A stretch of 6,268 bases of DNA from Alphaproteobacteria bacterium UBA5343 (GCA_002410125.1 DHQH01000018.1:1-6268), one strand, 5' to 3'. Shown: positions 1 to 5,619, counted from the first letter of the stretch. Notes: generated by a model from the letters alone, not told the origin. Made by a program: numbers and translations.

Positions 1-2
1 TC

Positions 3-30
3 TTAATTCTTATTATCTGCCTCATATAAT
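3..30 (+). repeat. 28-bp direct repeat, left copy, at window edge
   Basis: This block matches 3277-3304 at 27 of 28 positions; the only difference is C20 against A3294. It ends in TATAAT (25-30), so each copy could supply a -10 box, but no good -35 lies 16-18 bases upstream. A second shared module follows at 43-64 (AAATCAGT, then TATTCGCACAA) and has a shorter counterpart at 3258-3273 (AAATCAGTCGCAAAAT). The two modules occur in opposite order in the two places. Dispersed repeat of unknown origin. Confidence 0.75.
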
Positions 31-79
31 CAAAGATTATACAAATCAGTAAATATTCGCACAAAATCCAAAATAAATA

Positions 80-146
80 TGTCATTCTCGAACATCACAA
101 CAAGTTGTGGTTCGGGAATCTAGTTCTTATCACGATAGTGATTCAA
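80..146 (-). repeat. Two-hairpin palindromic element, copy 1
   Basis: Read on the minus strand, this 67-bp block begins TTGA. A small hairpin follows (ATCAC, loop TATC, GTGAT; 142-129), then an 8-9 nt linker, then a long hairpin. The long hairpin has outer arms at 119-110 and 93-84, an inner 6-bp stem CACAAC/GTTGTG (109-104 with 101-96) and a 2-nt bulge at 94-95. It aligns without gaps to 3553-3619, with 50 of 67 bases identical. It lies downstream of htpG, but no T-tract follows on the minus strand, so it is not a typical intrinsic terminator. Palindromic repeats with ATCCCCGA...GAGGATGAC-like edges are common between genes of Rickettsiales-type genomes; that comparison is from memory. Confidence 0.8.
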
Positions 147-166
147 TATAGATTATATGTTGCTGT

Positions 167-205
167 ATCCCCGAGCTATTCAAGCAAGCTTGGCTCGAGG
201 ATGAC
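167..205 (+). repeat. Palindromic element, copy 2 (shared outer stem, different inner stem)
   Basis: Outer arms ATCCCCGAGC (167-176) and GCTCGAGGAT (193-202) pair with one mismatch. Inside is a perfect 5-bp stem CAAGC/GCTTG (181-185, 188-192) with a 4-nt bulge TATT on the left. The outer edges and trailing GAC match copy 3 at 3580-3618, but the inner stem is unrelated in sequence. A weak AT hairpin (ATATA at 146-150, TATAT at 154-158) sits where the small hairpin of copies 1 and 3 would be, but it may be chance in AT-rich DNA. It is arranged back to back with copy 1. Confidence 0.7.
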
Positions 206-220
206 GGAGTGTTTTATTAT

Positions 221-2068
221 CTAGAAACTATCTATAATAAAATCGCTTAGGCGTTTGGCGAATTTTGAAGGGTCGGAAATTGGCTCACCTTCTGTAATTT
301 TTGCTTGGTCTAATAGCAAGTAACAAGCATTTTTTAGTTTCTTATCTTTGGCATCGCTATGGGCGAGTTTTGCTAATTTCTTTATCAATTTATGATATGG
401 GTTGATTTCTAAAATTCTATTAGATGCAAAAGCTGTTTGTTGTTGATGAGTTTTCATTAATCTTTCTAAACGGATGCTCATTTGTCCTTCTTCGGCACTT
501 AAACAAACAGGACTATCGTTTAATTTTTCAGTGATGGCTATATCTTTTACATCTTTAGCAAAGTTTGCTTTTAGGACAGTGATAAGGCTATCTAGCTCTT
601 CTTTTTTAGCTCCTGTTCTTTTATTTTCTTCGCTTTTAATTCCATCTAATTCATTGCCAACATTTTGGGCTGATTTGATGCTTTTATCTTCGTAAGAAGT
701 AAGAGCTTGAGTCCAAAACTCATCAATAGGATCTGTTAGTAATAATACTTCAATATTTTTCATATTGAACATTTCAAGTTGAGGGCTTTTTCTTAATACA
801 TCAATATTATCACCAGTGATGTAATAGATTGATTTCTGTTCTTTTGGCATCCTTGAAATATATTCATCAAGTGAAGTTAGTTTATCTTCGGTTGATGATG
901 CGAATCTGCAAAGTTTAGCAATGTCAGCTCTTTTTTCAAAGTCTTCATAAATGCCTTCTTTTAAAACTGGTCCAAAGCTATCAATGAATTTTTTATAAGA
1001 ATCATAATCTTTAGATTTTGTTTTTAACTCACTCATTATCTTTTTGGTAAGACCATTATTTATTTTCTTTAAGATTACACTTTGCTGAAGCATTTCACGA
1101 GAGATATTTAATTGTAAATCAGAAGAGTCAACAATACCATTTACGAATCTAAGCCATGATGGAATTAAACCATCAATAGAATCGGAAATAAATACTTTGT
1201 TTGAGTATAATTTAAGTTTGGTTTTTCGCTCTGGTTGAAATAAATCTGCAGGTGTGTTGGTTGGAATATATAAAAGTGATGTATATTCAATTGAGCCTTC
1301 TGCTTTATAGTGAATTTTATGCCATGGTTCGTCAAAGCTATGAGAAATATGGTGGTAAAATTCTTTATATTGTTCATCGGTGATGTCTGATTTGTTTCTG
1401 GTCCAAATAGCACTGGCGGTATTGATGGTTTCTGATTTGCCGTCTTGTTCTAAGGTGATTGGGAAGTTCACATGGTCAGAATAAGTTTTTACAATGAATC
1501 TTAGTCTGATTGGATCAGAGAATTCTTTTTGATCTTTTTTGAGATATAATTTTATTTCTGTTCCTTGAGTATCTTTTTTAGCATCTGCTATGTCAAAGCC
1601 AGTTTTTCCATCTGATGTCCAAAGATATGATTTGTTTTCGCCTGCTTTTTTGGTGGTTAGTTCAATTTTATTTGCGACCATAAAGGCAGAATAAAAGCCA
1701 ACACCAAATTGCCCGATTAAATCAAATTCATCTGACTTGCTATCTTTAATATTGGCTAAGAAATTGGCAGTACCAGATTTAGCGATGGTTCCTAGATGAT
1801 TGATTAAGTCTTCTTTATCCATTCCAATACCATTGTCCCTTATAATAAGAGTATTGTTTTTTGAATCAGGGATTAGTTCGATTTTGAAGCCCGATTTATC
1901 TTCAATAATTCCAGGTTTGGTAAGAGATAAAAATTTTAATTTGTCACAAGCATCAGAGGAATTAGAAATTAATTCTCGTAAGAATATATGCTTTTCTGAA
2001 TATAGTGAATTTATTACGATATCTAGTAGTTTTGACACTTCTGCTTGGAATTTGTGACTGTTACTCAT
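221..2068 (-). CDS. htpG: Chaperone protein HtpG (bacterial Hsp90)
   Basis: Cytosolic ATP-dependent homodimeric chaperone that remodels client proteins, often together with DnaK. The 615 residues are close to the E. coli protein (about 624). The N-terminal GHKL ATPase domain is intact: E32 and N35 in the RELISNSSDA helix, D78-NGIGM, GTIAKSGT at 93-100 and GQFGVGF at 119-125 for the ATP lid and glycine loop. The middle domain carries the family segments EYTSLLYIP (261-269) and NISREMLQQS with the conserved Arg324. The C-terminal dimerisation domain runs to the end with no truncation. The ATG is preceded on the minus strand by GGAG about 10 bases upstream. The gene is divergent from fdxA across 166 bp. 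No convincing intrinsic terminator follows; the palindromic elements at 80-205 lie downstream. Identification is firm. Confidence 0.98.
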   Translation of the reverse strand: MSNSHKFQAEVSKLLDIVINSLYSEKHIFLRELISNSSDACDKLKFLSLTKPGIIEDKSGFKIELIPDSKNNTLIIRDNGIGMDKEDLINHLGTIAKSGTANFLANIKDSKSDEFDLIGQFGVGFYSAFMVANKIELTTKKAGENKSYLWTSDGKTGFDIADAKKDTQGTEIKLYLKKDQKEFSDPIRLRFIVKTYSDHVNFPITLEQDGKSETINTASAIWTRNKSDITDEQYKEFYHHISHSFDEPWHKIHYKAEGSIEYTSLLYIPTNTPADLFQPERKTKLKLYSNKVFISDSIDGLIPSWLRFVNGIVDSSDLQLNISREMLQQSVILKKINNGLTKKIMSELKTKSKDYDSYKKFIDSFGPVLKEGIYEDFEKRADIAKLCRFASSTEDKLTSLDEYISRMPKEQKSIYYITGDNIDVLRKSPQLEMFNMKNIEVLLLTDPIDEFWTQALTSYEDKSIKSAQNVGNELDGIKSEENKRTGAKKEELDSLITVLKANFAKDVKDIAITEKLNDSPVCLSAEEGQMSIRLERLMKTHQQQTAFASNRILEINPYHKLIKKLAKLAHSDAKDKKLKNACYLLLDQAKITEGEPISDPSKFAKRLSDFIIDSF

Positions 2069-2108
2069 TATGTTAAATCTCCGCTTTCTTTAGTTTTAGT
2101 TTTTAATA

Positions 2109-2133
2109 ATATGGGTTTAGAAAAAGCCAAAAG
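2109..2133 (-). promoter_or_regulatory. Possible heat-shock (sigma-32-like) promoter of htpG
   Basis: On the minus strand CCCATAT (2115-2109) resembles the heat-shock -10 consensus CCCCATnT and lies about 40 bases before the htpG ATG. Twelve bases upstream is CTTTTG (2133-2128), a weak match to the CTTGAA -35. htpG is a classical RpoH target in proteobacteria, which makes the reading sensible, but the -35 is poor and the site is only a candidate. Confidence 0.3.
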
Positions 2134-2167
2134 CAATATTAGATATTAAATAATTTGCATTTTTAAC

Positions 2168-2195
2168 TTGATTTTTTACTAATAAGAGTTAAATT
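2168..2195 (+). promoter_or_regulatory. Possible sigma-70 promoter of fdxA
   Basis: TTGATT (2168-2173) and TAAATT (2190-2195) are separated by 16 bases and lie about 40 bases before the fdxA start. Each hexamer matches its consensus at only about four positions, so this is the best candidate in the divergent intergenic region rather than a clear promoter. Confidence 0.3.
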
Positions 2196-2234
2196 CGGAG
2201 ATGTTTCGAAACAAAAACAATTTAGGAGAATAAA

Positions 2235-2474
2235 ATGGTTTCAGTTGTAAATGATGCATGTATTAAATGTAAATCTTGCGTTGATGTATGCCCGGTTGAT
2301 GCTTTTAGAGAAGGTGATGATATGTTAGTTATCGATCCTGAAGAATGTATTGATTGTGGTGTTTGTATTGCAGAATGCCCAGAAGATGCAATCCAAGTTG
2401 ATGATGATGCAGATGAAAAATGGGTTAAATTTAACGCAGATAATGCTGCTGATTGGCCAAATGCAGCTGAATAA
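2235..2474 (+). CDS. fdxA: Short FdxA-family ferredoxin with two canonical 4Fe-4S motifs
   Basis: Small cytosolic electron carrier. Of its 79 residues the first 54 form the bacterial di-cluster ferredoxin fold. The motifs are C9-x2-C12-x2-C15-x3-C19-P and C38-x2-C41-x2-C44-x3-C48-P. The text around them (DACIKCK, CVDVCPVDAF, MLVIDPEECIDCGVC) and the tail NADNAADWPN are clearly those of FdxA, the 7Fe ferredoxin family of Azotobacter FdI. Here the usual KYTDC is shortened to KSC, and the free cysteine of PVDCF is alanine (A23). The long C-terminal extension of FdxA (usual total about 107-112 residues) is missing. I infer two [4Fe-4S] clusters instead of one [3Fe-4S] plus one [4Fe-4S]. The start is supported by AGGAG six bases before the ATG. 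A strong terminator follows, then carD, a familiar alphaproteobacterial neighbour. The redox partner is unknown. Confidence 0.9.
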   Translation: MVSVVNDACIKCKSCVDVCPVDAFREGDDMLVIDPEECIDCGVCIAECPEDAIQVDDDADEKWVKFNADNAADWPNAAE

Positions 2475-2506
2475 AATTTAGATAATTTTATTTAGTTTTC
2501 AGATAG

Positions 2507-2543
2507 ATATCACCTCTTTTTGTGAAGGGGTGATATTTTTTTT
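2507..2543 (+). terminator. Rho-independent terminator after fdxA
   Basis: ATATCACC (2507-2514) pairs perfectly with GGTGATAT (2529-2536). The stem extends inward through one G-U pair to about 12 bp, with a short T-rich loop, and a run of eight T ends at 2543. It lies 32 bases after the fdxA stop and separates fdxA from carD transcriptionally. Confidence 0.9.
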
Positions 2544-2588
2544 GTTGAAAAAAATTGACAAAAATAAGGGCGGATATGAAGAAAATGC

Positions 2589-2617
2589 TTGGTTTGGGGT
2601 GATTTTTGTGATATACT
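2589..2617 (+). promoter_or_regulatory. Probable carD promoter
   Basis: TATACT (2612-2617, five of six to consensus) is preceded at exactly 17 bases by TTGGTT (2589-2594, three of six). The pair lies about 72 bases before the carD ATG and after the fdxA terminator. A perfect TTGACA at 2555-2560 is also present but has no good -10 at 16-18 bases, so I prefer the TATACT site. A weak -35 is plausible for a promoter that itself depends on CarD-like help, but that is speculation. Confidence 0.5.
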
Positions 2618-2688
2618 CCCCTTGTAATTATGAGAAGTGTTACAGATTTATTACAATAAAACAAATGAATAACTGAAAAGGATTTAAG

Positions 2689-3192
2689 ATGGTTAAGGTT
2701 ATTAAACATCCTTTCAATACTGGTGATTATGTAGTTTATCCTGCACATGGTGTTGGTAAAATTTCTGATGTGGCTAAACATAAAGTTGCTGGTTCTGAAT
2801 TGGAGTTGGTGGTTGTTAATTTTGATAAAGACAGAATGACTCTTAGAGTGCCTGTTTCTAAAATAGGTGATTCGGGGTTAAGGGCTTTAGCAAATGAAGA
2901 TACAATGAATGGTGCCATTGAAACTCTAAAAGGAAAAGCAAAAGTTAAGCGTACAATGTGGTCTAGAAGAGCACAGGAATATGAAACAAAAATTAACTCT
3001 GGAGACCCAGTTGCTATAGCTGAAGTTGTAAGAGACCTACATAGAAATGATAATATTGCTGAGCAATCTTATAGTGAGAGACAAATCTATGAACAAGCAC
3101 TAGGAAGATTAGCTAGTGAATATGCTGCACTTAATGGTGTTGAAAACTCAAAAGCTGTTGATGATATTACAGCTATATTAATAGCTCGTTAA
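2689..3192 (+). CDS. carD: CarD/CdnL-family transcriptional regulator
   Basis: Global regulator that binds the RNA polymerase beta subunit and stabilises open complexes at promoters such as those of rRNA. The 167-residue length is typical for the alphaproteobacterial CarD/CdnL group. Residues 8-66 form the Tudor-like RNAP-interaction domain (FNTGDYVVYPAHGVGKI, then VNFDKDRMTLRVPVSKI). Residues 75-165 are the helical DNA-contacting domain, with W91 in TMWSRR, the position used in this family to wedge the upstream edge of the bubble, followed by SGDPVAIAEVVRDLHRND and SYSERQIYEQAL. The ATG has AAAGG about seven bases upstream. The gene has its own promoter between the fdxA terminator and the start. 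The downstream terminator at 3350-3378 is 158 bases away, leaving a long 3' region. Identification is firm; CarD versus CdnL is a naming matter. Confidence 0.96.
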   Translation: MVKVIKHPFNTGDYVVYPAHGVGKISDVAKHKVAGSELELVVVNFDKDRMTLRVPVSKIGDSGLRALANEDTMNGAIETLKGKAKVKRTMWSRRAQEYETKINSGDPVAIAEVVRDLHRNDNIAEQSYSERQIYEQALGRLASEYAALNGVENSKAVDDITAILIAR

Positions 3193-3238
3193 TTGATTCT
3201 ATGGTCACCTAATACAGAATTTGCAAATATTTTGCTCC

Positions 3239-3256
3239 AGTCATTTAGGAATGACT
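3239..3256 (+). other. Perfect 7-bp hairpin in the carD 3' region
   Basis: AGTCATT (3239-3245) and AATGACT (3250-3256) are perfect complements around a TAGG loop. There is no immediate T-run, so this is not by itself a terminator. GACT at 3253-3256 could instead pair with AGTC at 3263-3266, giving two mutually exclusive folds, followed by six T at 3273-3278. It may be part of the repeat block that continues into 3277-3304. Function unknown. Confidence 0.5.
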
Positions 3257-3276
3257 AAAATCAGTCGCAAAATTTT

Positions 3277-3304
3277 TTAATTCTTATTATCTGACTCATA
3301 TAAT
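3277..3304 (+). repeat. 28-bp direct repeat, internal copy
   Basis: Second copy of the block at 3-30, with 27 of 28 bases identical. It ends in TATAAT (3299-3304). The related module AAATCAGTCGCAAAAT lies just upstream at 3258-3273, whereas at the left window edge it lies downstream. It sits between carD and the terminator at 3350. If the TATAAT is a real -10, a transcript of only about 60-70 nt would end at that terminator, but the -35 region is unconvincing. Confidence 0.75.
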
Positions 3305-3349
3305 GCAATTAATATATTTTGACTATATAGAATTGCTAAAACAATTTAT

Positions 3350-3378
3350 AACCCCGCTGCTTTTAAGCGGGGTTTTTT
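3350..3378 (+). terminator. Strong rho-independent terminator
   Basis: AACCCCGCT (3350-3358) pairs perfectly with AGCGGGGTT (3366-3374) over a 7-nt loop, followed by a run of T through 3378. Read on the other strand there is no T-run, so it acts on plus-strand transcripts. The only plus-strand gene upstream is carD, 158 bases away. It either ends carD mRNA or closes a short unrecognised transcript in between. Confidence 0.9.
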
Positions 3379-3389
3379 GTTGTTTTATA

Positions 3390-3522
3390 GAGTCGTGAGA
3401 AAAGAATCTATTTTCAATAGCTTAGAGTCAAACTATCTCTGTGGATAAGAGCTAAACGAATCGTGAAAAACAGTCATTATATTTAGAATCTTGTGGACAA
3501 TTAGTGAATCAGTTGAAGAATC
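3390..3522. promoter_or_regulatory. GANTC cluster around DnaA-box sequences upstream of apaG
   Basis: Seven GANTC sites fall within 133 bases, starting at 3390, 3404, 3425, 3458, 3486, 3506 and 3518. An eighth lies at 3572, inside the palindromic element. GANTC is the methylation site of the alphaproteobacterial cell-cycle enzyme CcrM. Interleaved are TGTGGATAA (3440-3448), the exact complement of the DnaA box TTATCCACA, and TGTGGACAA (3492-3500), one base off. I see no open frame of useful length on either strand here. This, the adjoining terminator and the palindromic element account for most of the 450-bp gap between carD and apaG. Function is inferred only. Confidence 0.5.
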
Positions 3523-3552
3523 TAAATTTTAAGCTAAACATAAAAGTATGAG

Positions 3553-3619
3553 TTGAATTGCTAAAGCAATGGATTCTGGATCCCCGAACCACAATTTATT
3601 GTGATGTTTGAGGATGACA
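3553..3619 (+). repeat. Two-hairpin palindromic element, copy 3, in the apaG leader
   Basis: Same 67-bp architecture as 80-146 in opposite orientation: TTGA, small hairpin ATTGC-TAAA-GCAAT (3557-3570), linker, then the long hairpin. Its outer arms are ATCCCCGAAC (3580-3589) and GTTTGAGGAT (3606-3615). The inner stem is CACAAT/ATTGTG (3590-3595, 3598-3603), with bulge AT at 3604-3605. It ends 23 bases before the apaG start codon. The outer stem has one C-A mismatch and one G-U pair. Confidence 0.8.
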
Positions 3620-3642
3620 ATGTTTTGTTTTGAGGATATGAT

Positions 3643-4035
3643 ATGTTTTTTGACGAAGAAATTTATAATAAAGTAACAGATGGTATTAAGGTTTCTGCTT
3701 ACCCAATGCTAGTTGGAAGAGCAAAAGCTAAATATCAATGGACATATCATATGTGTATTGAAAACAACTCTGATAAGCCAATTCAGCTATTAAAGAAGAA
3801 ATGGTATATTGCTGATAAAATGGGCAGTAAGATGATTGATGATAGTGTTGGTTTTATGGGGGAGCTTCCTGTTCTTGAGCCAGGAGAGATGTTTGAATAT
3901 ACAACTGGTTCAGAGCTTAAATCTGATGATGCAATGATTTATGGTTCTTATGTAGCTGCAAAAGAAGACAAAGAATTTGAAGTTGCAATTCCTGCTTTTA
4001 ATCTTGGGAATAACGAAAATATGATAGCTAATTAG
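3643..4035 (+). CDS. apaG: ApaG family protein (DUF525)
   Basis: Small soluble protein with a fibronectin-III-like beta-sandwich fold; the molecular role of bacterial ApaG is not settled (named after its link to apaH, diadenosine tetraphosphatase, in enterics). The 130 residues match the family length. Recognisable segments are YQWTYHMCIEN (31-41), LLKKKWYIAD (49-58), ELPVLEPGEMFEYTTGSEL (74-92) and the end motif FEVAIPAFNL (112-121). The family's glycine-rich GxGxxG loop reads S68-V-G-F-M-G73, so its first glycine is missing. The ATG is chosen because GAGG (3632-3635) lies seven bases upstream. The leader contains a palindromic element, and the ribosome binding site repeats its right arm. 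The stop overlaps the stop of the convergent lipoprotein gene by 4 bp, with no terminator visible between them. Confidence 0.95.
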   Translation: MFFDEEIYNKVTDGIKVSAYPMLVGRAKAKYQWTYHMCIENNSDKPIQLLKKKWYIADKMGSKMIDDSVGFMGELPVLEPGEMFEYTTGSELKSDDAMIYGSYVAAKEDKEFEVAIPAFNLGNNENMIAN

Positions 4036-4661
4036 CTATTTGGTATTAGTAGATATTGGTTTAGATAATTATTAATTCCACTTTCAATTTTTTCATTAAA
4101 GTCTAGTGCTAATTTTTGTACCATTTGGTACCATATTTCTTCTTTAGAATAGATTTTTGAATTCTTTTTAGATGTTACTTCTCTCCAAGAAGAGCTAGTT
4201 GTTTCTGCTAAGATGTTTTCATCTTTATCAACCACTCTAATTGAAATGTCTAATCTTGCGGTGTATTTAATCATATCTGTATCAATAATAGAATCTTCGA
4301 TTAAATCTTTCTCAGTAACACTTGCATCATAGATGATGAATTGTAATTTATAAGGGCTATCTGGAGAATTAGCAATTAATCTGTCATTAGCCCAGTTGAT
4401 TGCGGTTTTCTCTGTTGATATTGGCATTAAATGTTCAACATTTGGATAAGAAAAACTAGGAGTAAATTTAGAGATGATATCCAATTTATTAGCATTGAAT
4501 TTATATTTTGCATAATCGTCAAATTTAATATCCATATATTTTTTAACTTCGGTTTCTTGGTTTGCGAAATTAAATACACTTAATATGCTATTGCTAACTG
4601 AACAAGCAGTGGTCAACATAACTATTGTAAATATTAATACTCTAAAAATAGATTTACTCAA
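4032..4661 (-). CDS. Putative outer-membrane lipoprotein of unknown function
   Basis: I do not recognise a named family. The 209-residue product starts with a lipoprotein signal: MSKSIFR, a hydrophobic stretch to residue 18, and a lipobox TTAC with lipidated C20. S21 at the +2 position suggests sorting to the outer membrane under the usual Lol rule. The mature part has a mixed beta pattern (LQFIIYDASV 106-115; YTARLDISIRVVD 133-145) followed by a helical end with EEIWYQMVQKLALDFNEKI (174-192). That layout resembles uncharacterised alphaproteobacterial lipoproteins found beside hslO. The start is TTG (4661-4659), one base after the hslO stop, with GGAGG about six bases upstream inside the last hslO codons. 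No upstream ATG is available, and a start at M15 would lose the signal. Probably co-transcribed and translationally coupled with hslO. Confidence 0.85.
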   Translation of the reverse strand: MSKSIFRVLIFTIVMLTTACSVSNSILSVFNFANQETEVKKYMDIKFDDYAKYKFNANKLDIISKFTPSFSYPNVEHLMPISTEKTAINWANDRLIANSPDSPYKLQFIIYDASVTEKDLIEDSIIDTDMIKYTARLDISIRVVDKDENILAETTSSSWREVTSKKNSKIYSKEEIWYQMVQKLALDFNEKIESGINNYLNQYLLIPNS

Positions 4662-4662
4662 T

Positions 4663-5604
4663 TTAGCCTCCGACTAATGTCTTTAATTCATCACCCTCAA
4701 AAACATAGTCGTGAGAGCAGAAATGACATTTAACACTTATTTTGCTATCTATAATCATATCCATAATTTGATTTTTTTCAAATGATTTTATGGTTTCTGT
4801 AATTTTATCTTTACTGCAACGACATTTGAAACTTATATTTTGGGAGTTTGTAAGGGTTAGCTCGTTGTTATGATATACTCTATGCATAAGGTTTAGGCTG
4901 TCGATATTTTCATCAATCATTTCTTTATCGGTCAAACTATCTAAAAATACTTTTGCTTCATTCCATGCTTCAGTCATATCTTCTTCTTTAACATTTTCTT
5001 TTATTTTGCCACCTGTAGTTGGCATTTTTTGAAGCATTAAGGTTGAAACTTTCCAACCGAGTTTAGAGTCTATTTTGGGAGGCTCAACACACATTCTAAA
5101 TGCGGTATCTAATTGTTCTGACTTTCTGAAATATCTAAGAACGCAATCAGCTAAGGTGTTACCTTTTAACTCCACGATACCTTGGTAAAGTTCTGAGTTT
5201 TTACCTTGGTCTACGGTGAAAGCAAGAGTTCCCAGTCCTAATAGGTGAGGGGCTGGTTCCATTTTACCGCTCATTTTCCTTTTCGTTTGAGAGTATTTTA
5301 GATGTTCTTCATCGTATTTGGCATAAGCTCTGATTTGTCCTTGGCTGGTAATGTCTACAACGATTAAGGAAATTGGAGCTTTTGCAGTTTGGATTTGTAA
5401 GGTAAATAGCCCATCATATTTAAGTGATGATGCAAGTACAGATGCAATGCCTATAGTTTCAGCTAATGCTCCTGCAATTGGTAGAGGATAATCATGTTTG
5501 TTTATAATAGTATCAATGGTTTTTGATAGTCTCGAAAATCTACCTCTAAAAGCACCATTATCAATATGAAATGACATAATATTATCAAAGTTATTATTTT
5601 GCAT
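4663..5604 (-). CDS. hslO: 33 kDa chaperonin Hsp33 (redox-regulated holdase)
   Basis: Cytosolic holdase activated by oxidative stress. In reduced cells four cysteines bind zinc; oxidation releases zinc, unfolds the linker and exposes the binding surface. All four cysteines are present in the expected C-terminal pattern, C261-x-C263 and C293-x2-C296. The N-terminal domain carries family segments LPIAGALAETIGIASVLA (41-58), YQGIVELKGNTLADC (140-154) and SEQLDTAF (162-169). The 313 residues are slightly above the usual about 290-300. The ATG is preceded on the minus strand by AAGGT, a modest ribosome binding site. It heads a two-gene unit with the lipoprotein gene (1-bp gap) and diverges from recX over 55 bp. 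Identification is firm. Confidence 0.97.
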   Translation of the reverse strand: MQNNNFDNIMSFHIDNGAFRGRFSRLSKTIDTIINKHDYPLPIAGALAETIGIASVLASSLKYDGLFTLQIQTAKAPISLIVVDITSQGQIRAYAKYDEEHLKYSQTKRKMSGKMEPAPHLLGLGTLAFTVDQGKNSELYQGIVELKGNTLADCVLRYFRKSEQLDTAFRMCVEPPKIDSKLGWKVSTLMLQKMPTTGGKIKENVKEEDMTEAWNEAKVFLDSLTDKEMIDENIDSLNLMHRVYHNNELTLTNSQNISFKCRCSKDKITETIKSFEKNQIMDMIIDSKISVKCHFCSHDYVFEGDELKTLVGG

Positions 5605-5619
5605 TTTTTACCTTTTTTT

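Noticed and set aside
80..205. Intrinsic terminator or CRISPR-like array downstream of htpG
   Set aside because: The hairpins lack T-runs on the htpG strand, are in opposite orientations, and have no regular spacers, so they fit dispersed palindromic repeats better.
1165..1413. Minus-strand open frame of 82 codons inside htpG
   Set aside because: Lies entirely within htpG in another frame; the translation has no family resemblance. The same applies to plus-strand frames at 474-695 and 1800-2057.
2488..2781. Minus-strand open frame of 97 codons over the fdxA terminator and carD start
   Set aside because: It crosses a terminator, the carD promoter and the carD start, and its composition looks like translated AT-rich intergenic DNA. 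The frame at 2736-2918 is a shadow of carD.
3350..3378. GC-rich stem considered as part of a tRNA or other structured RNA
   Set aside because: No acceptor stem, T-arm or CCA could be assembled around it; the hairpin plus T-run is simply a terminator.
3380..3642. Chromosomal origin of replication
   Set aside because: One perfect and one imperfect DnaA-box sequence are too few; no CtrA-type TTAA-N7-TTAA site was seen and the neighbours are not origin-linked genes. Kept only as a regulatory cluster.
4118..4134. TACCA/TGGTA inverted repeat with duplicated TACCAT
   Set aside because: Lies in the lipoprotein gene and results from the codons of WYQMVQ; no sign of independent function.
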